12,221 nucleotides of DNA from UBA5209 sp034002865. GTDB taxonomy: Bacteria; Patescibacteriota; Dojkabacteria; SC72. The position numbers and the translations under genes were made by a program. The notes under the pieces were generated by a model, which ran no database searches, had not been told where the DNA came from, and worked only from the letters and a program-made list of their open reading frames with translations. Location of the stretch: NCBI GenBank assembly GCA_034002865.1, contig JAVEZR010000021.1, forward strand, positions 1 through 12,221, written 5' to 3'. Positions 1 through 7,735 of the stretch are shown here, in pieces; the stretch's first letter is position 1; every line of letters starts with the position of its first letter.

Positions 1-136
1 AACCAGTATCTTTGGAATCAGTTTTAATCTTTTCTAATATATCTATACATAAGCCAATCGAGGGTTAGTAGAAGCGTACATTACAAGCCCAACAACATAT
101 ATTAATTGTCCATTAGAGCAATTACGTAGATAATAA

Positions 137-145
137 TGATATAAT
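137..145 (+). promoter_or_regulatory. Extended -10 promoter for the 181-1278 gene
   Basis: The bases read TGATATAAT: a perfect TATAAT at 140-145 with the TGn extension directly upstream. No good -35 hexamer lies 16-18 bases further up, which is typical of extended -10 promoters. Transcription would start near 152 and leave a leader of about 29 bases. A weak Shine-Dalgarno-like GGAAG lies at 172-176, four bases before the ATG. The rest of bases 1-136 holds nothing I can identify. A short open frame at the left edge ends by base 68 and may or may not be the tail of an upstream gene. Confidence 0.5.
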
Positions 146-180
146 ACCTTCATACTAATAACAGCTATATTGGAAGAACA

Positions 181-1278
181 ATGTTAGAAATTAAGGATAA
201 CGACCAAGAACAAATCACAACAAATCCAACAAAAATAGTCTTAATGCACCACAGAATTGACTATGAGAATCATGATTCAATGATCCCTCAGAATGTTAGA
301 GAGTACATCGCTCAAGAAGATCCCGATATCCTAACTGTCGATGGACTTAACAGGCATCTACTAGAAAGTGTTCGTAGATATGAAGCTATGAAAAAGGATA
401 ATCCCGAGATGCTAATGACCCCTGATATTCCATCATGGGAATGGATTAACTCTATAGCAGCCATTAGACCTCAAGAATTAAGAGAAGACCAAACACTTGT
501 TTTTGCAGATTTTCCAGCAGAGATAAACCACCTTATGTTCGCAATTGAAGGATTCAAGGGTATAAACAGTAGTACAATTGGTGATGGCGAAATCACTATA
601 CCTAAAGCTGCCAAACCGCTATTAAACGCACTCTCTACAACAACAGCGTACTTGGCATTACTCCCTGCAGCTTACCTTGCTATGAAGAAAACCACTCATA
701 AGGAAGATACTCAAGAGAAAGAAAATGAACACTCAAAATTAGACACCGAAATAAGTAGAAGAAAGTTTCTAAAAGGTTCTGCAGTTGGTCTGTTCTCAAT
801 CATGTTAGGAAGATATTTAATAGAGAAACAGCCTAGTTTAGATTTAGTTAAAATATTAAATTCTACAGATTTCTTTGATCTTCAAGATGCATGGCTCGAC
901 TTAAGAAATATAAAAATGAGAATGGCTAACCAACAAGAGCTCGAGGAAGCACAAAAGAGAAACAAAGATGCAAAATCAATAGTACTACTGGGTACTGCGC
1001 ATGCACACACATTGGAGCCTAATGTGAATAGTGAGAACTACGATATAGAAAATTATAAAATTGAAGCAAGGGGCAGAATAGCAGAATGCATCTTCTATAT
1101 GAAAAAACAGTTAGCTGAATCAGAAATAAAGGTTACAGAACCAATTAAGACAATGATAAAACAGATATATTCTGAATATTCAACAATAAGGAGAGATTCA
1201 AATGGAAAGCTTGTACAGACTGATACATCAATACGTGATATTGATATGATAATTGATGTTGCATTTTCAAAAAAGTAG
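181..1278 (+). CDS. Unrecognised protein with internal twin-arginine motif and GTAHAH motif
   Basis: This 365-residue protein matches no family I can name with confidence. Residues 1-140 look soluble and begin with a short strand and two histidines (IVLMHH, 19-24). Residues 147-168 are moderately hydrophobic. A charged linker (169-191) leads to SRRKFLK at 192-198, followed by a hydrophobic stretch (199-214). That is the layout of a twin-arginine (Tat) signal, but it lies in the middle of the protein. The C-terminal part has a buried strand ending in GTAHAH (271-276), reminiscent of the GTAH-type motif in TraB/TIKI-like proteins; the early PDILTVDGL (48-56) could fit such a fold. I infer a membrane-associated protein, possibly a divergent TraB-like hydrolase split by a membrane hairpin. 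The function is unknown. It is convergent with the pilus operon. Confidence 0.8.
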   Translation: MLEIKDNDQEQITTNPTKIVLMHHRIDYENHDSMIPQNVREYIAQEDPDILTVDGLNRHLLESVRRYEAMKKDNPEMLMTPDIPSWEWINSIAAIRPQELREDQTLVFADFPAEINHLMFAIEGFKGINSSTIGDGEITIPKAAKPLLNALSTTTAYLALLPAAYLAMKKTTHKEDTQEKENEHSKLDTEISRRKFLKGSAVGLFSIMLGRYLIEKQPSLDLVKILNSTDFFDLQDAWLDLRNIKMRMANQQELEEAQKRNKDAKSIVLLGTAHAHTLEPNVNSENYDIENYKIEARGRIAECIFYMKKQLAESEIKVTEPIKTMIKQIYSEYSTIRRDSNGKLVQTDTSIRDIDMIIDVAFSKK

Positions 1279-1339
1279 TTCTAATCTACTAACTTCCCTC
1301 TATACGATATTATAAATAGAGAACTCTCGCAGGTTAGAA
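1279..1339. terminator. Possible bidirectional hairpin between convergent genes
   Basis: Two nested inverted repeats fill the gap between the convergent gene ends. The inner one is CTCTAT (1298-1303) with ATAGAG (1316-1321) around a 12-base loop. The outer one is TTCTAATCT (1279-1287) with AGGTTAGAA (1331-1339), nine pairs including one wobble. The outer arm reaches into the last codons of the prepilin peptidase. No clear T-tract follows on either side, so this is a weak terminator call based mainly on position. Confidence 0.3.
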
Positions 1340-1927
1340 TAGAAACCAGCAAAACATTGACAATACTCCCAATATCATAAATGGTACAAAAGGTATATGT
1401 AAACCTCTAATCTTCTTTTTCTCTCTTACCATTATCAAACCATAAAAAAGGGAAGAGAATATAGTTATATATAACCAAGCTATCAAATTTACTTGTCCGA
1501 TTAACAATCCAACCATAATGGCAATTCGGACATCCCCCTGCCCAAGAGCCTTCTCTTTTGAAAGTAAGACTACTAACTGAAATATACCACCTAAGATTAT
1601 TGCCCCTATGAGATTAGAAAGTGGATTAAAGATATACCCACCAAACAGAACAGTACTACTATCTAAACCGTATATTCTATACAGAGCAATATTTATTAGA
1701 AGAAGTAAAAGCATAATAACAAGAGAGAGCAGATTATGCACCTCCATCTTTATAAAGTCATAATAGGAGAGATAGAATAATCCGCCTGAAATAAGTATTA
1801 AAAATATAATCTCTAAAATAGAAAAAAGGGAGAAATCAAAAGAGGAGAAACCTTTATAAAATACAAAGGATAGAAATAATAGATAGAGAAAAATAAAAAG
1901 ATATTTCCAATTAAGAAGTTTAGCCAT
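1334..1927 (-). CDS. pilD: Prepilin peptidase, short A24 form (PilD-like)
   Basis: This 197-residue polytopic membrane protein would cleave the class III leader of prepilins on the cytoplasmic side of the membrane. Both A24 catalytic aspartates are visible: Asp57 in YYDFIKMEVHN, at the place of the family's 'D...IPN' motif, and Asp132 in the GxGD motif (LGQGD, 128-132). The usual IPFGP-like motif near the C-terminus is present as IPFVPF (178-183). Full-length PilD has an extra N-terminal part with a cysteine-rich loop and N-methyltransferase activity. Here only one or two membrane segments (about 7-24 and 34-55) precede the catalytic core and no CxxC pairs are seen, so methylation is doubtful. 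Its start overlaps the preceding stop by one base (TAATG), making it the last gene of the pilus operon. Confidence 0.9.
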   Translation of the reverse strand: MAKLLNWKYLFIFLYLLFLSFVFYKGFSSFDFSLFSILEIIFLILISGGLFYLSYYDFIKMEVHNLLSLVIMLLLLLINIALYRIYGLDSSTVLFGGYIFNPLSNLIGAIILGGIFQLVVLLSKEKALGQGDVRIAIMVGLLIGQVNLIAWLYITIFSSLFYGLIMVREKKKIRGLHIPFVPFMILGVLSMFCWFLF

Positions 1928-2301
1928 TATAAATTCGTAAGCTCAAAAGGATTAACATTTATATCTAACTCTTTTCTTAAAAGAAGCTTAACATCATTAG
2001 TACCAACTGCTGAAATCTCTAATATCTTAATACCACTAAATCCAACCTTATTAGATATATTAACATCACATGTAATACTCTCTGTATTAATCTGTATATC
2101 TCCTACTAAGTTATGATCTTTCTTAATCCTATACACACTTTCTTCTAAACAGGTCTGTGTATCAATGTTAAGTACTTGATAATTATAGTTCATAGTACCT
2201 ACAAGTAATGTAGTTAAACTCCTATAGACAGAATTAAACCCTGTTAGAAGAAGTAGGGGAACAAGTATTAATATTGTTGTTAAAGCTACATAACCTTTCA
2301 T
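1927..2301 (-). CDS. PilX/GspK-like minor pilin without Glu+5
   Basis: This 124-residue protein starts with a very short leader (MKG) and a hydrophobic helix (about 4-24). If it is cleaved after Gly3, mature residues 1-5 are YVALT, so threonine occupies the position where almost all pilins have glutamate. GspK of type II secretion is the well-known pseudopilin that lacks this glutamate and sits at the tip. The gene's place after H-, I- and J-like genes matches the GspK or PilX position. The remainder is a small soluble domain with two cysteines (Cys51 and Cys78) that could form a disulfide. It overlaps the upstream gene by four bases and the downstream peptidase gene by one. It is far shorter than GspK, so assignment rests on leader, order and context. 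Confidence 0.75.
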   Translation of the reverse strand: MKGYVALTTILILVPLLLLTGFNSVYRSLTTLLVGTMNYNYQVLNIDTQTCLEESVYRIKKDHNLVGDIQINTESITCDVNISNKVGFSGIKILEISAVGTNDVKLLLRKELDINVNPFELTNL

Positions 2302-2771
2302 CTTAACGTAAACAAAAAATTAATATCTTCAGATATAGAAGAATCACCATTAGATCTTAACGTTGTAGTTATTAGGACACCAATAGCTTCTCCATCACCA
2401 TCATATATTGGTTCAAGAAAGAAACCATCTACTGAAAGAGAAGAGGGTGTAATAGCTATAGAGTCATAATATATAACTGAGTCTGAGATAGTATACTGTT
2501 TGTCCTCTCCTGAAATATTTATCTGTAATACCCCATTCTCATCATTAAAAATAGAGCTATCTTTATCTATATAAGTAGAACTATTCAAGGTAGAGTCAAT
2601 ATGTCCAAGAAGAAACTCTTTAGATTGGTGTATTAATGACTTCCTCATTGTACGAGTAGTACTCTCTTGTGCTGTAAGCATAAAGTTCAGAATCATTATG
2701 GTAATTAATGAGAATAACCCAATATATATAACTGTTTCTAGGAGTGTTACTCCTTTTAGCTTATTTTTCAT
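2298..2771 (-). CDS. Minor pilin, GspI/GspJ-like
   Basis: This 157-residue prepilin has a canonical class III leader: basic MKNKLKG, cleavage after Gly7, then VTLLE with glutamate at mature position 5 (Glu12) and a hydrophobic helix to about residue 34. The C-terminal 120 residues are predicted soluble and beta-rich, with no cysteines. Gene order suggests the GspJ/PilW role in a minor pilin tip complex. A good GGAGG sequence (minus strand, 2788-2784) lies twelve bases before the ATG, a longer spacing than usual. The gene overlaps the large minor pilin by 11 bases and the PilX-like gene by four, so translation is probably coupled. The exact subfamily cannot be decided by eye. Confidence 0.85.
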   Translation of the reverse strand: MKNKLKGVTLLETVIYIGLFSLITIMILNFMLTAQESTTRTMRKSLIHQSKEFLLGHIDSTLNSSTYIDKDSSIFNDENGVLQINISGEDKQYTISDSVIYYDSIAITPSSLSVDGFFLEPIYDGDGEAIGVLITTTLRSNGDSSISEDINFLFTLR

Positions 2772-4689
2772 AATATATTACTACCTCCCTTACTAATGGT
2801 GTATTTATTGTATCTGAACTAAACTCAATTCTATACTGAATATATCTACCTAACAAACTCTCCGGTAAGTTATAACCAACTTCATTTGTAAAGTATGTAC
2901 TAGCACTACCATCTGGTCCCATCCAAATAGCACCTGTCATTGAGGAGTTAGCACTTGCTCTAAACTGTACCCTTATTGAAGTATTACTTGGAATATCTGC
3001 TACGACATTAGCAACGTAATATCTTGGATCTGCAGATTCTGAGTCTAAAGCAGGAGAGGTGTATACACCAGAAGCAACATAACCGTAACCTAACTCTCCA
3101 CCACCTCCTGGCCCACCTCTAATTATCTTAAACTCGTCAGTATAGTCTCCCGTAATAATATATGAGAAAGCATTACCCTGAGTATCTAGATTAGAGTCAA
3201 TATCATATATCCCATTATTAATCTCCATACCCCCACAATATTCTGGATGCGCCTCATCTTCAGTTACATATACCTTGTACTCTGTACCTCCAGTCCCAAC
3301 AAGAATTACAACATTACCATCTTCAACAACAGCAATACCTCTAACAGTAGTACCTCCCATATCTACAGATGCAATGATTGGTCTAGAACCGCTCTTTTGA
3401 GTAGTGTCTAAGATGAAGAACTCATTTTCTGAACTTGAGCTATTAGTTCCAAAGTATACTCTTGTACCATCGGGAGAAACATACATATCATATACCTGTT
3501 GATTATTAACAGACGTTTGAGAAGTAATACTCATATTAGCTGGATTAGAAACATTAACAATAGCGAGCTCATACCAATCCCAGTTAAGTACCGCATACAT
3601 GTAACCATCTTGAACAGCTATCTTACTTACAGTAGAAATAAACCAACCAATAGTTATACTCCCGATACTAGCTCTAGAACCATTATAACTTGACAGATTA
3701 AAACTTCTTACCGTTCTTCCCTGCGCTACATATCCAATATTACCATCAACGTATACACTGTTAGCATCACTAGAACCAGGAGCATCATAGTATCCAACCT
3801 CTGTATATGGAACAGACGATATATCCAAGATTATTACCTCCTTATTATCCGTAGCAGTTGCTAAAAAAGCATAGCTATCTGTAACAAAGATATCATTTAC
3901 TGTATGTCCAGAATATGTACCCTCTACTGTTAGTATCGGAGGATCTACACCTTCAATATTTAACTTAGTAAAAGGTTCTCCTGTAGAACCACCAGTGGTA
4001 CCTAAGTATGCATGACCTGGCCTAGCAAAGACACTTCTAGAGTTAGCATTCCCTGGAATATCATATTCGTTTATAGATAGTCCGGGATTACACCAGTCTG
4101 GATAGAGTACAGATCTAAGTCTAACTTCACCATCATCATTTGTTACAGTCAATGTATCACTGTGGACCCCTGCAGAGAAATCTGCATAGGTAGTCTGAAT
4201 AATGGAGTTTGTTTCCCAATCATTGATATATAACTTAGGGGTAATTGTATGTAACTTACCTGACTTATCTAACCAATCAACAGAGATAGAGACTAATCTA
4301 GTATGGCTATCTGTACTACCACCAGAAGAAACTAATATACCACTTATATCTCTATTTACAGGCTCAATTGAGAAAGAGTAATTAAGACCATTCTTCTGCC
4401 CAACACCATCTACAATCTGATATTCACCAGCAATATACTCAAAATGTTTCAGACCTTGTCCTGTATGACTAATTACATCAAACCAAGACCTATTCTTTAA
4501 CATCAGAATTGTGGAGTTAATCTCTTCGACAAGGTATGTTGCATTAGTTTTAGTTCTTACATTATCTATAGTCCTTGTAGAATCTATTACCAAAAGAAGT
4601 AGAGTAGAGGATATCATCGCAAAGATACCGATAGCCAGTACTAACTCTGCTAAACCAAAACCTTTTAACTTTTTCTTAAAGTATTTCAT
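2761..4689 (-). CDS. Giant minor pilin fused to beta-propeller-like region, candidate tip adhesin
   Basis: This 642-residue protein begins like any prepilin: basic leader, cleavage after Gly10, then FGLAE with Glu15 at mature position 5 and a helix to about residue 36. Ordinary minor pilins are 120-200 residues. Residues 40-160 resemble a GspI/J-type head. From about 215 to 521 there are roughly seven repeats of the pattern 'V..I.V.dgyaYl......l.ilDis', starting near 217, 264, 310, 355, 398, 448 and 493, as expected for a seven-bladed LVIVD- or PQQ-like propeller. A glycine-rich linker (525-536) leads to a separate C-terminal beta domain (about 537-642) ending in a GRYIQYRIEFSS...TPLVREVVIYY-type sandwich edge. 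I infer a pilus-tip surface or adhesion protein, analogous to PilY1 but fused to its pilin. It overlaps both neighbours (14 and 11 bases). Confidence 0.88.
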   Translation of the reverse strand: MKYFKKKLKGFGLAELVLAIGIFAMISSTLLLLVIDSTRTIDNVRTKTNATYLVEEINSTILMLKNRSWFDVISHTGQGLKHFEYIAGEYQIVDGVGQKNGLNYSFSIEPVNRDISGILVSSGGSTDSHTRLVSISVDWLDKSGKLHTITPKLYINDWETNSIIQTTYADFSAGVHSDTLTVTNDDGEVRLRSVLYPDWCNPGLSINEYDIPGNANSRSVFARPGHAYLGTTGGSTGEPFTKLNIEGVDPPILTVEGTYSGHTVNDIFVTDSYAFLATATDNKEVIILDISSVPYTEVGYYDAPGSSDANSVYVDGNIGYVAQGRTVRSFNLSSYNGSRASIGSITIGWFISTVSKIAVQDGYMYAVLNWDWYELAIVNVSNPANMSITSQTSVNNQQVYDMYVSPDGTRVYFGTNSSSSENEFFILDTTQKSGSRPIIASVDMGGTTVRGIAVVEDGNVVILVGTGGTEYKVYVTEDEAHPEYCGGMEINNGIYDIDSNLDTQGNAFSYIITGDYTDEFKIIRGGPGGGGELGYGYVASGVYTSPALDSESADPRYYVANVVADIPSNTSIRVQFRASANSSMTGAIWMGPDGSASTYFTNEVGYNLPESLLGRYIQYRIEFSSDTINTPLVREVVIYYEK

Positions 4690-5134
4690 ATCCTATTAAA
4701 CCCTCCCTATTTATATATACCCTAATAGTATCTGTACTATTTGTTATTAAGAATGTTCCATATATTGCTGGTTTAAAACTACCTCCTGTAAAAGTAATCT
4801 CTGTTCCAGATGTTAAACTAATATTGGTTATAGAGACATTGGAGGGTAACGATTTAGATTGTGTTTCTGTTGCAGTAAGAAGTTCAACACCATCAAAGAG
4901 AGTATAACCATCACTTTGTATTGCAACTCCTGTATCAATACCCTTTAGAGAGCTTCTTTGTTGTTGATAGTATATATCGGTTGTAGCCTGTGTAGCATAT
5001 GATTCTAACTTAGATCGTTGTGTTTTAGATATTGTAATAGGAAACACCAATATAGCGATGAGTAGAAGTATACCCATTGTTATAATGACTTCAAAAAGAG
5101 AAAACCCTGAATATTTTTTACTTCCTTTACTCAT
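4676..5134 (-). CDS. Minor pilin, GspH/FimT-like
   Basis: This 152-residue prepilin is cleaved after Gly10 (KYSG/FSLFE), with Glu15 at mature position 5 and a hydrophobic helix to about residue 34. After the helix comes a run of glutamines and polar residues, a segment resembling 'GVAIQSDGYTLFDG' (64-77), and a closing 'RVYINREGLIGY' (138-149). This pattern is common in GspH/FimT pseudopilins, where a beta-sheet head follows the first helix. There are no cysteines. A GGGAAG sequence (minus strand, 5145-5140) lies five bases before the ATG and is the best-placed ribosome binding site in the operon. The gene overlaps pilC by eight bases and the propeller-bearing minor pilin by 14. Its expected role is in the minor pilin complex that starts pilus assembly. 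Confidence 0.87.
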   Translation of the reverse strand: MSKGSKKYSGFSLFEVIITMGILLLIAILVFPITISKTQRSKLESYATQATTDIYYQQQRSSLKGIDTGVAIQSDGYTLFDGVELLTATETQSKSLPSNVSITNISLTSGTEITFTGGSFKPAIYGTFLITNSTDTIRVYINREGLIGYEIL

Positions 5135-6239
5135 TTATACTTCCCATCAATTGATAAATCGGCATTAGGATGGTAACACCTAATAGTCCAATAATTATCC
5201 CGACGAGAATTAGAAGTAACGGTTCAACTAAGGTTACAATATTATTACTCATTTCAGTTACCTCATCTGAGTAATAGTCATGTAAATACATCATATTCTC
5301 CTCGAGAGTACCACTAATTTCTCCAATTTCAACCATCTTAACAAATGACTTATTAAAATACTTATCGTGTTCTGAAAGAGATCTAGCAAGATTCTGACCA
5401 TCGTCTACATTAGCATGTATACTTTTTAATATCTTTGCATATATATCATTACCTATGGTATTTGAAGATATTAACAGTGCCTTAGAGAGAGGTAATCCAC
5501 TAGCCATAAGGACTCCCAATGTACGAGAGAAAGAGGCAAGTATATTACTCATGAACAGATTTTTTAATATTGGGAAGTTAAGAGATAACCAACTTGTAAA
5601 TACCTTACCTGGCTTTGACTTAAGGAAGAGAATAAAGAGAATTACAAGAACTATGATTGCACCTACTATTATCATCCAATTATCCCTAATAGCTCCTGAA
5701 GCAGACATAATAAATACTGTTAAGGGGGGAATATTCTCAAAGCTAGCATAAAGATTTTCCATCTTAGGAAGTACGACAAAAATCATACCTACGAACTCAA
5801 TAATAGTAAGGGAGATAATAATAATTGGATATATTATAGCTCCCTTCATCTTCCTATTTAATTCATATGACTTTTTAATAGACTCCGCTATAAATAGTAA
5901 GTTCTTTTCTAAAGATGCTCCTTTCTCTCCTGCTTCAACTACAGATACCATAGTCTCTGGGAATATCTTAGGAAATAATCTCATTGTATCAGAGAGGCTA
6001 GAACCCTGTTCTATCTCAACGTACATATATGAATAGACCCTATTAAGATTCTTATCATTACTCTGCTCAGACATTGTCTTAACAGAGTCAGAAAGAGATA
6101 TACTAGCACGAAGTAGGGCAGCGAAAGATTTTATGGATATTAATAGATTAGAGGTAGAGATAGTAACTCTCTGGAGTTTTTTTAACTCCTTCTTTCTCTG
6201 TGCCTCTGTAAATTTTATCTCTTTATCCTTCTTACTCAT
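5127..6239 (-). CDS. pilC: Type IV pilus inner-membrane platform protein PilC
   Basis: This 370-residue protein is the GspF/PilC family platform that couples the cytoplasmic ATPase to pilin insertion. It has a basic cytoplasmic N-terminus (1-25) and two copies of the T2SS-F domain, about 36-158 and 234-360. Both copies carry the family's 'G..L..al......' and 'F......vveaGE.sG.Le..l' patterns: VEAGEKGASLEKNL at 101-114 and VEIGEISGTLEENM at 303-316. Membrane helices are clear at about 138-158, 187-206 and 337-357. Length is a little below the usual 400, mostly from a short N-terminus. Its ATG overlaps the pilB stop as ATGA, so the ATPase and platform are translationally coupled, and it overlaps the GspH-like gene by eight bases. 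Confidence 0.96.
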   Translation of the reverse strand: MSKKDKEIKFTEAQRKKELKKLQRVTISTSNLLISIKSFAALLRASISLSDSVKTMSEQSNDKNLNRVYSYMYVEIEQGSSLSDTMRLFPKIFPETMVSVVEAGEKGASLEKNLLFIAESIKKSYELNRKMKGAIIYPIIIISLTIIEFVGMIFVVLPKMENLYASFENIPPLTVFIMSASGAIRDNWMIIVGAIIVLVILFILFLKSKPGKVFTSWLSLNFPILKNLFMSNILASFSRTLGVLMASGLPLSKALLISSNTIGNDIYAKILKSIHANVDDGQNLARSLSEHDKYFNKSFVKMVEIGEISGTLEENMMYLHDYYSDEVTEMSNNIVTLVEPLLLILVGIIIGLLGVTILMPIYQLMGSINE

Positions 6240-7669
6240 TCCTTTATTGCAACGACTCTTATTAACTCCTCTAAATCTATAACCCCTCTTTTAAGCTTAC
6301 CTACACCCTCTTCAATCATGAGCTTGTATCCACTCTTTTTAGCTGCAGCATATATTGTATCTGTATTAGGTTGACTAATAACCACATCTCTAATATCTTT
6401 ATTCATTCTAAGTACTTCATAAAGTCCTATACGCCCTGAATATCCTGTATTATCACACTGACTACAACCATTCGCTTTATACAGCTTATCAGTAGAGCCC
6501 AGTAGCTTAGCAACATCAGGCCTAAACTTAAGCATTTCTTTATGTGGACCATCTTTGCTAAGGGAGTATTCAGTTTTACAGTTATCACACAACCTTCTAG
6601 CTAACCTCTGACTAATTATTATATTTACTGTAGATGCAACCAGAAACGGCTCTATACCCATATCTATTAATCTTGGAATAGCGCTAATAGCATCATTAGC
6701 GTGCACTGTAGAGAGTACTAAATGGCCTGTAAGAGCAGAGTTAACAGTTATTCTTGCTGTTTCTGTATCTCTAATCTCACCCACCATTATAATGTTTGGA
6801 TCTTGTCTAAGTATTGACCTTAAACCATTTGCAAAGGTTAAATCACTCTTAGTATTAATCTGAATATGATTCACACCAACTATATTGTACTCAACAGGAT
6901 CTTCAATAGTTGTAATGTTAACCTCTCTGGTATTTAATATCTTGAGTATGGAGTATAAAGAGGTAGTTTTACCACTACCAGTAGGGCCTGTTGCAAGTAT
7001 TAAACCGTACGGCTCCCTGTAGCTTGCCTCTACCTTCTCTAAATCCTCTGGTTCAAACCCTAAATCTGCAAGTCCAAAAGCTCTATTTGTTTGAGAGAGT
7101 AATCTAATTACAACCTTCTCACCATATGTTACTGGGAGAATTGAGATTCTAGCATCTATCCTATACACCTCTCCCTTTTGTTCTTTCTTTGAACCGTCCT
7201 TAAGCTTATCAAAGAAGCCTTTCTTATCCTCAAGATCTTTCTTCTCTTCCTCCTTCACCTCCTTAACTTTCTCCTTCTCAACCTCTTCTTTTTTCTCTCC
7301 TTTAGCTTCTTTACTTTCTTCTTTGGAGTCCTCCTTCTTCCCCTCAATCTTTTCTAAATCTACTTCGTCATTTTTAAAAGAAAAGAGTATTTTTCCATCC
7401 TGTGGGGCAAAGTGGATATCTGTTCTTAACTTAGCCCTTACCTTGATAATGAAAAGAATACTCTCTTCTAAGTTATTACCTATGGTAACCATATCTCTTA
7501 ACATACCGTCTATTCTAAATCTAACGAGTAGGTTGTTTCCTTCACGAGCCTCAAGATGAATATCTGAGGCCTTTCTTTCGAAAGCCTCCCTTACAATTAT
7601 ATCTAGAAGATCAGACACATTCTGTTTCTTCTTAGATACATCATCTATTGCTTTGAGCAGTTCAACCAT
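6236..7669 (-). CDS. pilB: Type IV pilus assembly ATPase PilB, short form with charged insert
   Basis: This 477-residue hexameric secretion ATPase powers pilus extension at the cytoplasmic face of PilC. The N2 domain has ASDIHLEA (34-41) and RFRIDGMLR (50-58). The catalytic domain shows the Walker A GPTGSGKTT (228-236), Asp box IEDPVEY (255-261), Walker B MVGEIRD (295-301) and His box TGHLVLSTVHAND (314-326). A zinc-binding tetracysteine is formed by Cys361, Cys364, Cys402 and Cys405, a marker of PilB rather than PilT. The N-terminal MshEN-type domain is missing; full PilB is about 560 residues or more. Instead, a run of about 65 mostly Lys/Glu residues (103-167) is inserted into the N2 domain between PQDGKILFSF and YRIDARISILP. 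It follows the pilin after a 64-base gap. Confidence 0.97.
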   Translation of the reverse strand: MVELLKAIDDVSKKKQNVSDLLDIIVREAFERKASDIHLEAREGNNLLVRFRIDGMLRDMVTIGNNLEESILFIIKVRAKLRTDIHFAPQDGKILFSFKNDEVDLEKIEGKKEDSKEESKEAKGEKKEEVEKEKVKEVKEEEKKDLEDKKGFFDKLKDGSKKEQKGEVYRIDARISILPVTYGEKVVIRLLSQTNRAFGLADLGFEPEDLEKVEASYREPYGLILATGPTGSGKTTSLYSILKILNTREVNITTIEDPVEYNIVGVNHIQINTKSDLTFANGLRSILRQDPNIIMVGEIRDTETARITVNSALTGHLVLSTVHANDAISAIPRLIDMGIEPFLVASTVNIIISQRLARRLCDNCKTEYSLSKDGPHKEMLKFRPDVAKLLGSTDKLYKANGCSQCDNTGYSGRIGLYEVLRMNKDIRDVVISQPNTDTIYAAAKKSGYKLMIEEGVGKLKRGVIDLEELIRVVAIKE

Positions 7670-7703
7670 AATAGTAGGACAGTTATACTATCTTGAATAG
7701 ACT

Positions 7704-7735
7704 TATATATTAAAGATTGGAGGGTTTACAATCTT
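7704..7735 (-). terminator. Hairpin between pilin and pilB, probable attenuator
   Basis: On the minus strand, AAGATTG (7735-7729) and CAATCTT (7719-7713) form a perfect seven-pair stem with a nine-base loop, overlapping the pilin stop codon. A TTTAATATAT tail follows, which is only partly T-rich. The position suits partial termination, so that pilin mRNA exceeds the rest of the operon. The stem could also protect the pilin mRNA 3' end. The stem is AT-rich and its strength is uncertain. Confidence 0.45.

Noticed and set aside
1..68. Tail of an upstream gene at the left edge
   Set aside because: One frame is open for 21 codons before a TAG at 66-68, but that is too short and featureless to call.
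7190..7365. Purine-rich/pyrimidine-rich tract suggesting a repeat or triplex-forming element
   Set aside because: It is explained by the Lys/Glu codons of the PilB insert; no exact repeat unit is present.
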